Below, in pieces: positions 1 to 4,878 of a stretch of DNA of 5,758 nucleotides (its first letter is position 1; every line of letters begins with the position of its first letter). Both the position numbers and the translations under genes were made by a program. Source of the stretch: Gammaproteobacteria bacterium (lineage in GTDB: Bacteria; Pseudomonadota; Gammaproteobacteria; Coxiellales; Coxiellaceae); assembly GCA_021774015.1 (NCBI GenBank), contig JAJFJO010000332.1:1-5758 (forward strand), in the 5' to 3' direction. Below the pieces are notes generated by a model. It worked only from the letters and a program-made list of their open reading frames with translations, ran no database searches and had not been told where the DNA came from.

Positions 1-1383
1 GCCTGTAATAAGTGGCCTATCTGGATTTCCTTGTAAGAAATGCACGACGACTTCTTGCCCCACACGCGGAATAAACTGAAACCCCCACCGATGCCCTGCC
101 CAACGTTGCGCCACACGAATCCAGCAAGAACTATTTTGATCCCTAGCCCCTAATCGATCCCAATGAAACTGTACTTTAATGCGACCGTATTTATCTGTAT
201 AAATTTTTTCATCTTTTGGTCCCACTACAAAAGCCGTTTGTGGACCCTGCACTTTTGGAATAGGCGTGTTACAACTCGGTCGAAATGGAGTTGATTCTGC
301 CATAGCTGAAAACTCATTATAATAATCCTGCACTGGTGCTTCCGCATCATCACCTGCGAAATACTGCGCATAGGTTGTAAAACTAGAATCGATTGCATAA
401 TGCCGTATTGAAGTAGCCACGTAAGCTTGGCTATTTTTCTGGCTATGATCTTTTACATTGAACATTTTTCCTGGTGATAACGCCATAACATTACCAGCAG
501 CTGATATTTGCTCACGCTGAACTTGACGACGCTCACTGTTTAATTTTGCCTGCTGCTGCGCTTGTGCAGGCGTGTCTGCACCAGAAGAAAACGTTGTTTG
601 CTGTATAGCTGCATTATTTATTACAGCGCTATCGACTCCATCCTGCGACACATTAAAGTCAGCTTTTATCGACAGGCTTGCTCGTTTAAAATCATGATCA
701 GCAACTCGCGCATCAATGGGAATCAAACGATGTCTGCAACACCAATTCCAGACATGTGCCTGAGACATACTTTGATTGCTCAATAACACCGCTTCCTTCA
801 TTGTAATATAAGCACCTGCATGATCACCAAATATTAATTCATGAGCGTCACGCTTATATTTGAAATAATAAAATATGCCTTCGTGCTCCAACAAGCGTGA
901 TATAAAATTAAATATCGATTCATTATATTGCACACAGTACTCTCGCTTTAGATAGTCTTGTTTTAACCGCCAACTAAAATCACGAATGCCATTTTCCAAT
1001 AATAGTTGCTTAACAATATCCGGCACACTTAAGTTTTGAAAAACACGGCAATCGGAATTGTGTTTTAAAAACCAGAACCAAGGACGAACATCCAACTGAT
1101 ATAAAAATTTCTGATGACCACTGCAACCCACTTCTTTCATAGAAGCAACCGCACCATGAAACCGTCTTATATGACTTTGCGTTGACTGCTGAACACAAAA
1201 AGAAAGGGGGTTTGCAATCAAAGCTTCTAAATCAAGCTGCTCTGAACACAGGATATCAAGTTTATAATTAAAAGGCTCCGATAATGTTTCTTGCCCGCAC
1301 ACACGTAACAACACCACATCTGCTTTAACATCCGGCAGATTTATCGATAACAAACGATATTTATTTGATGATGTCGCCGCCAT
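1..1383 (-). CDS. vgrG: Type VI secretion spike protein VgrG (TssI), partial: C-terminus cut by window edge
   Basis: VgrG forms the trimeric spike at the tip of the type VI secretion tube and carries effectors into target cells. I translated this frame by hand from the ATG at 1383; it stays open for 461 codons to base 1. The N-terminal part resembles the phage gp27-like half: a VLLRVCGQETLSEPFNYKLD segment near residues 23-43, then LLEHEGIFYYF near residue 170. Residues 393-461 form the gp5-like OB-fold, with the family hallmarks KYGRIKVQFHWDR, SSCWIRVAQRWAG and PRVGQEVVVHFLQGNPDRP. The beta-helix spike and any fused effector domain lie beyond the left edge. A Shine-Dalgarno GGGAG sits 7 bases before the ATG. 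The gene is AT-rich compared with the rsmI cluster, and no other T6SS gene is in view. Family assignment is firm; orphan status is inference, because the left neighbour is unseen. Confidence 0.95.
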   Translation of the reverse strand, partial: MAATSSNKYRLLSINLPDVKADVVLLRVCGQETLSEPFNYKLDILCSEQLDLEALIANPLSFCVQQSTQSHIRRFHGAVASMKEVGCSGHQKFLYQLDVRPWFWFLKHNSDCRVFQNLSVPDIVKQLLLENGIRDFSWRLKQDYLKREYCVQYNESIFNFISRLLEHEGIFYYFKYKRDAHELIFGDHAGAYITMKEAVLLSNQSMSQAHVWNWCCRHRLIPIDARVADHDFKRASLSIKADFNVSQDGVDSAVINNAAIQQTTFSSGADTPAQAQQQAKLNSERRQVQREQISAAGNVMALSPGKMFNVKDHSQKNSQAYVATSIRHYAIDSSFTTYAQYFAGDDAEAPVQDYYNEFSAMAESTPFRPSCNTPIPKVQGPQTAFVVGPKDEKIYTDKYGRIKVQFHWDRLGARDQNSSCWIRVAQRWAGHRWGFQFIPRVGQEVVVHFLQGNPDRPLITG

Positions 1384-1390
1384 ATCACAG

Positions 1391-1395
1391 CTCCC
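1391..1395 (-). promoter_or_regulatory. Ribosome binding site of vgrG
   Basis: GGGAG on the minus strand lies 7 bases upstream of the ATG at 1383 and supports that start. I found no convincing sigma70 promoter in the 127-bp gap upstream. AATAAT could serve as a -10, but no matching -35 is present at the right distance, so vgrG may depend on another sigma factor or on read-through from the ATPase gene. Confidence 0.7.
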
Positions 1396-1435
1396 ACTAA
1401 AAAATCATTATTACAATGTAACTTCTTAGAGGAGC

Positions 1436-1456
1436 CGTAACAATACCGTAGTTTTA
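1436..1456. repeat. 21-bp direct repeat, left copy (upstream of vgrG)
   Basis: On the plus strand this reads CGTAACAATACCGTAGTTTTA split across 1436-1456; it matches 3042-3062 at 20 of 21 bases, with an unbroken 18-bp match at 1439-1456. The single difference is T at 1438 against C at 3044. The two copies bracket the ATPase gene. Unlike the right copy, this one is not part of a good hairpin, because its left flank lacks the partner arm. It may be a duplicated target or attachment site; that is inference. Confidence 0.75.
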
Positions 1457-1510
1457 ACTGCACAGGCACGCGCCAGTAAACGCGCATTGATCAGAAGAAG
1501 GAACGCTATG

Positions 1511-2767
1511 CTACTGATTAAAAACCCACTCCGGAAAAGTGTCAGCAGTAATGAGCACTCCTTTTATACCTAGCTCTTTTTCTGCCTGAACAAGCGCACG
1601 TTTTTCTCTTTCATAAGTGTCAGGCGATGCAGTATCCCATGTCACCTGATAAAGATGCAAAGTGCCATCAAGACTTTTAGTGAAAAAATCAACCTCATAA
1701 CGATCATCCGTTAAATAGTAATAAATTTCGTCACCGCGACGCCGACATTCTAGATAAACTAAATTTTCTAAGTAGCGTCCTTTATTGTCAATGGTTTTTA
1801 ATCGACTAGCATTAACTAGCGCCGTATCAATAGCATATATTTTTTGGGGATTACTCTGGGTTTTTCGAATAGATTCAGAAAACAAAGGGACTGAAAAAAC
1901 AAGGTAAGCATCTTCAATATAGGCTATATACTCATAAACTGTTGACCTACCAAGAGCGAAGCCTTGACTTTTCAAGTCATTGTACAATTTATTAGTAGAC
2001 AAATTAGTCGCCGCATTACTCAGCAAATACTTAATCATATATTTAACCGCTACTATATTAGTTATTTTATGTCGCTCAACAATATCCCTAAATAACACAG
2101 TTTGTATGTACTCACGTAATATTATTGTTCGACTTGCATCTGAATGATTAACTGTTTCAGGAAAACCGCCTACATGAATATATTCATTAAGATATGAGAA
2201 CAAAAAATCCTTTGATTTTTTACTTTTTGTAAGGGATGGTAGCTTGCGAGAAGTGGCATGTAAATATTCACTAAAACTTAAAGGCCAGATTTCAGTGCTA
2301 ATAGAACGCCCCCTTAGTGATGTAGCAATTTCTTTACTCAGTAATTTTGCTGATGAACCTGTTAAATAGATTTTCACTTTTTTACTGGTGAACATCCTCC
2401 GTATAACTAACGCCCAATCTTCTACATTCTGAATCTCATCCATAAACAAATAGCAGGTATGGTTATGGTTTTCTGGATAGCAGCTATAAAAACCATCGAT
2501 GAGTGCAGCCAATTTCTCTTGCGTTAGCGGCAATAGCCGGTCATCTTCAAAATCAATATATAATATTTTTGATTTCGCTACACCTTGAGACAAATACTTT
2601 TTAATTTTCATCAACATTAGATGAGTTTTACCAGTACGACGCATACCTATCGCAACTGAGATCTTCTTCTCCACCTCATTAAAGCTTATCTCTCGCTGGA
2701 TACACCCGTCAAGTTCTAGCAACCTATCTTCTATCTCACTTTGGAGAGTTTGTATCAGCTCTTTCAT
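1511..2767 (-). CDS. Stand-alone AAA+ ATPase with C-terminal DUF4143 domain (COG1373-type)
   Basis: Cytosolic P-loop ATPase of 418 residues. Visible motifs are Walker A GMRRTGKT (41-48), Walker B CYLFMDEIQ (105-113, acidic pair D110-E111), a sensor-1-like YLTGSS (134-139), the family segment LRGRSISTEIWPLSFSEYL (151-169), GGFPE (200-204) and RDIVERHKI (227-235). A winged-helix-like stretch follows at about 240-290. The C-terminal DUF4143 region (about 300-418) resembles a PD-(D/E)XK nuclease fold: RYLENLVYLE near 331-340, YEVDFF at 357-362 and YQVTW at 373-377, where the usual lysine position is Thr376. Proteins of this family are common, patchily distributed and of unknown role. The start ATG has GGTGA 7 bases upstream. 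The gene stands alone between two 21-bp repeats and is AT-rich, which suggests horizontal gain. No partner gene is evident. Family assignment is firm; function is unknown. Confidence 0.93.
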   Translation of the reverse strand: MKELIQTLQSEIEDRLLELDGCIQREISFNEVEKKISVAIGMRRTGKTHLMLMKIKKYLSQGVAKSKILYIDFEDDRLLPLTQEKLAALIDGFYSCYPENHNHTCYLFMDEIQNVEDWALVIRRMFTSKKVKIYLTGSSAKLLSKEIATSLRGRSISTEIWPLSFSEYLHATSRKLPSLTKSKKSKDFLFSYLNEYIHVGGFPETVNHSDASRTIILREYIQTVLFRDIVERHKITNIVAVKYMIKYLLSNAATNLSTNKLYNDLKSQGFALGRSTVYEYIAYIEDAYLVFSVPLFSESIRKTQSNPQKIYAIDTALVNASRLKTIDNKGRYLENLVYLECRRRGDEIYYYLTDDRYEVDFFTKSLDGTLHLYQVTWDTASPDTYEREKRALVQAEKELGIKGVLITADTFPEWVFNQ

Positions 2768-2781
2768 GTAAATTTCACCAC

Positions 2782-2793
2782 AGTAATTCCAGC
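2782..2793. repeat. 12-bp direct repeat, copy 1 (before the ATPase start)
   Basis: AGTAATTCCAGC on the plus strand recurs exactly at 2993-3004. This copy lies within the leader of the ATPase gene, 15-26 bases ahead of its ATG. A chance 12-mer match inside a 300-bp gap is unlikely, so the two copies may reflect a local duplication or a shared protein-binding site. Nothing in the sequence decides between these. Confidence 0.5.
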
Positions 2794-2794
2794 A

Positions 2795-2822
2795 AAAATA
2801 TGAAAATATTCATATTAATCAA
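2795..2822 (-). promoter_or_regulatory. Possible sigma70 promoter of the ATPase gene
   Basis: On the minus strand TTGATT (2817-2822) is followed after 16 bases by TATTTT (2795-2800). This would start transcription about 20 bases before the ATG at 2767. The -10 matches the consensus at 4 of 6 positions, and AT-rich DNA gives many such matches, so this is a weak call. It gains some weight because the 20-bp palindrome fills the spacer between the two boxes. Confidence 0.3.
2797..2816. promoter_or_regulatory. 20-bp palindrome upstream of the ATPase, operator-like
   Basis: AATATGAA at 2797-2804 is the exact reverse complement of TTCATATT at 2809-2816, separated by 4 bases. The two-fold symmetric site lies 30-49 bases before the ATPase ATG and within the proposed promoter. 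It looks like a binding site for a dimeric repressor. As an RNA hairpin it would be weak (2 G-C pairs in 8), so a DNA-binding role is more likely. No regulator gene is visible nearby. Confidence 0.4.
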
Positions 2823-2838
2823 TATAGTAATGGCATAA

Positions 2839-2994
2839 ATGAGAGTGTGGCCACAAAATCTATACTCCCATACAATACAGATATATAAAAATCTGTACTA
2901 TCCACAAGTACAGATTACTTTAAATGCATCTATTGATCAAGAGCTAAAACACAACGGGTTACCGTCACATCACGACCACCAACACAACAAATAG
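2839..2994 (+). CDS. Possible small ORF of 51 codons, divergent from the ATPase
   Basis: A plus-strand frame starts with ATG at 2839, directly after an in-frame TAA, and ends with TAG at 2992-2994. It begins MRVWPQNLYSHT, contains QVQITLNASIDQELK, and ends in a His-rich tail HHDHQHNK. I do not recognise it. No good Shine-Dalgarno precedes the ATG, and its middle is built from the TACAGAT hairpin arms, so it may be a chance frame in AT-rich DNA. In its favour, it faces away from the ATPase across a 71-bp gap holding a palindrome, and it is followed by a terminator-like hairpin at 3036-3054. That is a layout often seen for a small regulator or antitoxin. Confidence 0.15.
   Translation: MRVWPQNLYSHTIQIYKNLYYPQVQITLNASIDQELKHNGLPSHHDHQHNK
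2876..2916. repeat. Cluster of three alternating TACAGAT/ATCTGTA arms; two competing hairpins
   Basis: Three arms lie in a row: TACAGAT (2876-2882), AATCTGTACT (2890-2899) and AGTACAGATT (2907-2916). The middle arm can pair with the right arm over 10 perfect bases with a 7-base loop, or with the left arm over 7 bases with an 8-base loop. On the minus strand the 10-bp stem is followed by TTTTTATATA, so it could be an intrinsic terminator behind the phosphatidyltransferase operon, although only 3 of its 10 pairs are G-C. It could equally be a tandem operator for the ATPase, whose start is about 110 bases away. Confidence 0.55.
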
Positions 2995-3004
2995 TAATTC
3001 CAGC
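2993..3004. repeat. 12-bp direct repeat, copy 2
   Basis: AGTAATTCCAGC, identical to 2782-2793 and in the same orientation, 211 bases away. Flanking bases differ at both copies, so the match is limited to 12 bp. It overlaps the stop codon of the possible small plus-strand ORF. Confidence 0.5.
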
Positions 3005-3035
3005 TAAGAAGATTGCTGTATAATAAATCAATTAG

Positions 3036-3054
3036 CGGTATCGCAACAATACCG
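3036..3054. terminator. Hairpin just after the phosphatidyltransferase stop codon, possible terminator
   Basis: CGGTATCG (3036-3043) pairs with CAATACCG (3047-3054) around a 3-base loop. The stem is 8 bp, including one G-U pair when read as minus-strand RNA. It begins 5 bases after the stop codon of the minus-strand cluster, the usual place for a terminator. The minus-strand side lacks a strong U-run (CUAAUUGAUUUAUU), and the plus-strand side has UAGUUUUAG, so termination in either direction would be modest. The right copy of the 21-bp repeat supplies one arm. Confidence 0.4.
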
Positions 3055-3062
3055 TAGTTTTA
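3042..3062. repeat. 21-bp direct repeat, right copy (overlaps a stop codon)
   Basis: Matches 1436-1456 at 20 of 21 bases in the same orientation. Its last three bases (3060-3062) are the TAA stop of the phosphatidyltransferase gene on the minus strand. A repeat that ends exactly on the 3' end of a gene, and recurs 1.6 kb away behind one accessory gene, is the pattern left by site-specific insertion at a gene end. No integrase is present in between. Confidence 0.75.
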
Positions 3063-3647
3063 GTCTAGAAACTGCTTAACACGCTTAATCGCCGTGTATA
3101 ACACCAGCACCACATACACTGCCGCCAAAGAAACAAACCACGCGGGCACTAGCATCATCACAATAAAAAATAAAAAAGCTTCAGCTCGCTCCATCAAACC
3201 GACGCTATAATGAAAACCCTTCTGACTATTATTGTTCGAGAAAATTCCCACCACCAAAAAAGACGTAATACAAATTAACGAACTACCGAGCATCAACATT
3301 GCCGCGATACCACGCTGATCAGGCGCGACCATAAACAGCCCAAAAATAATAGCAAATTCAACAACACGATCCGATACAATATCCAACACCGCGCCTTTAT
3401 CAGAACTAACACCCCGCATTCGCGCAACTGTGCCATCCAATGTATCAAAATATCCCGACAACAATAAAAACAACACAGCCATTGCCGGTTGACTCATCAT
3501 CAGCAACAACATAGATACAATGCCAGACAACATGGCACACACGGTTAAAGACATCGGAGATACCGTTTGCCATTTTAAATGAATCAATTGAGCAAGTGGA
3601 TCAACCAAAAAACGCTGATAAGTAGGGCGCAAATACGTTTCAAGCAT
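3060..3647 (-). CDS. CDP-alcohol phosphatidyltransferase family membrane protein
   Basis: Integral inner-membrane enzyme of 195 residues that joins an alcohol to a CDP-activated lipid with release of CMP, as in phospholipid synthesis. The complete family signature is present: D68-x2-D71-G72-x2-A75-R76-x8-G85-x3-D89-x3-D93, within SGYFDTLDGTVARMRG and AVLDIVSD. These aspartates bind the metal ions and the CDP moiety in solved relatives. Hydrophobic segments lie at about 33-50, 54-67, 95-108, 113-137 and 157-186. A YSVGLMERAEAFL stretch (147-159) is typical of the PgsA-like branch. The alcohol substrate cannot be told from sequence: glycerol phosphate, inositol phosphate and others are possible. 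The start overlaps the VTT gene stop by 8 bases and has only a weak GAG-AAAAAAG leader, so translation is probably coupled to the gene before it. The gene ends in the 21-bp repeat. Confidence 0.94.
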   Translation of the reverse strand: MLETYLRPTYQRFLVDPLAQLIHLKWQTVSPMSLTVCAMLSGIVSMLLLMMSQPAMAVLFLLLSGYFDTLDGTVARMRGVSSDKGAVLDIVSDRVVEFAIIFGLFMVAPDQRGIAAMLMLGSSLICITSFLVVGIFSNNNSQKGFHYSVGLMERAEAFLFFIVMMLVPAWFVSLAAVYVVLVLYTAIKRVKQFLD

Positions 3648-4353
3648 GCTTTTTTCTCGACGCTAATGACTTATACACAACTGGAACTAATGCCAACAAC
3701 CCCAATAAAATGATAGGGATTAAAATTTTTGTCTGAAAAATAATACTTAAATCAGGTTGCTCATCAGCAGCAAAAATACTGCCTAAACCATCACCCAATA
3801 ACGCATACACCACCGTTCCTGGAATAATGCCGATTAACGTCGCCAAAAAATAGTGACGCAACTTAACATCTAAAACAGCCGGCACGATATTAATCACCCA
3901 AAATGGAAACACCGGCACTAAACGCAAAAACAATAAATAATTAAACGCGTTTTTCTGAAAACCTTTTTCCAACTTGGCCACCCAACCCTCTGCCTTTTCA
4001 GCTAACCATTGTCCAACCGACGTTTTTATTGCCAAGAAAATAAGGCAGGCTCCGATCGTTGCACTAACAACCACATAAATCGAACCAAACACAGCACCGA
4101 ACAAATATCCACCCGCTAACGTTAACAATGTTGCGCCTGGTATGGAAATCGTCACAAAGAAAATATAAACCAACATGTAGAGCACAACCACCAACGCATA
4201 ATGCTGCTGCGTCCATGCTTGCAGTTGATTATGGTGCTTGGCCAGCATATCAAACGTTATGTATTCGTATAAACGAAAATACAATACAGCCACTAAAGCG
4301 ATCACTATAATCAGCAAAGGCAACCAACGCGCCAATCGTTTAAATGCTGACAT
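3640..4353 (-). CDS. TVP38/TMEM64-type VTT (DedA-like) integral membrane protein
   Basis: Inner-membrane protein of 237 residues in the VTT/SNARE-associated superfamily. Members of the related DedA and TMEM41B families move lipids across membranes; the substrate of bacterial TVP38 proteins is not settled. Hydrophobic segments lie at about 10-27, 52-70, 72-108 (with the family IPGATLLTLAGGYLFG at 71-86), 138-162, 168-187 and 207-227. The second family motif, FLRLVPVFPFWVINIVPA, spans 142-159 (R144, P147, P150, N155), and GIIPGT follows at 175-180. The paired helical hairpins with Pro/Gly breaks are the expected re-entrant loops. The ATG has AGGAT upstream at a normal distance, 15 bases after the sodC stop, and its end overlaps the phosphatidyltransferase start. 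The neighbour suggests a role in lipid handling, by inference only. Confidence 0.93.
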   Translation of the reverse strand: MSAFKRLARWLPLLIIVIALVAVLYFRLYEYITFDMLAKHHNQLQAWTQQHYALVVVLYMLVYIFFVTISIPGATLLTLAGGYLFGAVFGSIYVVVSATIGACLIFLAIKTSVGQWLAEKAEGWVAKLEKGFQKNAFNYLLFLRLVPVFPFWVINIVPAVLDVKLRHYFLATLIGIIPGTVVYALLGDGLGSIFAADEQPDLSIIFQTKILIPIILLGLLALVPVVYKSLASRKKHA

Positions 4354-4368
4354 ATCAGATCCTTTTTT

Positions 4369-4878
4369 TTATTGCACCACACCGCACGCAACTCGCACAC
4401 CACCGCCACCTAATGGTTTTGGTTGGTCCGAATAATTATCACCCCCAGCATGAATCATCAACGCATGATCGATTAACGTCTTAACTTTTAATCGTGGTGC
4501 TAATATTGGCAAAACCGCGTCACCCACCTTATTCACGTAGAGTGCAGGTAAATCACCTAAATGTCCTTGTTGATCGTAAGGCCCCAAATGACGACCCGTT
4601 TTTTTCGGATCAAAGTGCCCACCAGCAGCTTTACCAAGATCGCCACAACGTGCAAATTGATGCAAATGAAAACCGTGCAGGCCAGGTTTTAGATCCATCA
4701 AATGCGGTGTTAACAGCACACCATAAGGCGTATCGGTTGCTGTTATCGTGCCGATATAAGCTCCTCGACCTTTTTTTGCTACCTGATACATTTTTACCGT
4801 CAGACTTTCAGCATAAATATTGGTAGCTACAAACATGCTCATTATAATAAAAATTGCTTTATACAGTCGTTTTTTCAC
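4369..4878 (-). CDS. sodC: Periplasmic Cu/Zn superoxide dismutase
   Basis: Converts superoxide to hydrogen peroxide and oxygen outside the cytoplasm. From the GTG start the protein is 169 residues, close to E. coli SodC. It has a signal peptide (MKKRLYKAIF, hydrophobic core, predicted cut after IYA at residue 23). All metal ligands are visible: His71, His73 and His143 for copper, bridging His88, and His97, His106 and Asp109 for zinc, in GFHLH, AAGGHFDP, GHLGDLP and MIHAGGDN. The Cys78-Cys165 disulfide and active-site Arg162 (RVACGV) are intact, so it should be active. I prefer GTG at 4878 because AAGGGAG lies 6 bases before it; the ATG at 4884 touches that same motif with no spacing. The gene overlaps rsmI by 20 bases (26 with ATG) and precedes the VTT gene by 15. 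Confidence 0.96.
   Translation of the reverse strand: MKKRLYKAIFIIMSMFVATNIYAESLTVKMYQVAKKGRGAYIGTITATDTPYGVLLTPHLMDLKPGLHGFHLHQFARCGDLGKAAGGHFDPKKTGRHLGPYDQQGHLGDLPALYVNKVGDAVLPILAPRLKVKTLIDHALMIHAGGDNYSDQPKPLGGGGVRVACGVVQ

Noticed and set aside
562..786. Plus-strand 74-codon frame opposite vgrG
   Set aside because: It is antisense to an intact VgrG frame, begins with a Cys/Arg-rich stretch of no known family, and has no ribosome binding site.
1411..1421. Small palindrome TTACAATGTAA upstream of vgrG
   Set aside because: It is an 11-bp AT-rich symmetry with 5-bp arms and is expected by chance in such DNA.
1471..1495. ACGCGC repeated twice (GCGC arms) after the ATPase stop, possible terminator
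   Set aside because: Only a 4-bp stem can form and no U-run follows on the minus strand.
1430..1510. Leu-rich minus-strand frame running from the ATPase 3' end into the left repeat (ends LLRLL then TAA)
   Set aside because: It has no start codon of its own and exists as an open tail in another frame of the ATPase gene. No family is recognised.
2782..2793. GTAATTCCAGC match to the conserved 530-loop of eukaryotic 18S rRNA
   Set aside because: Only 11 bases match and the flanks do not continue the rRNA sequence at either copy, so it is chance.
2891..2914. LexA/SOS-box-like CTGT...ACAG in the hairpin cluster
   Set aside because: The spacing between CTGT and ACAG is 13 bases; the gammaproteobacterial LexA box needs 8.
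2930..3031. Minus-strand 33-codon frame from TTG with a Cys-containing ICCVGGRDV stretch
   Set aside because: It has a rare TTG start, no Shine-Dalgarno, no recognised family, and overlaps the hairpin and repeat region. It may be a chance frame or an old gene remnant, with nothing to decide.
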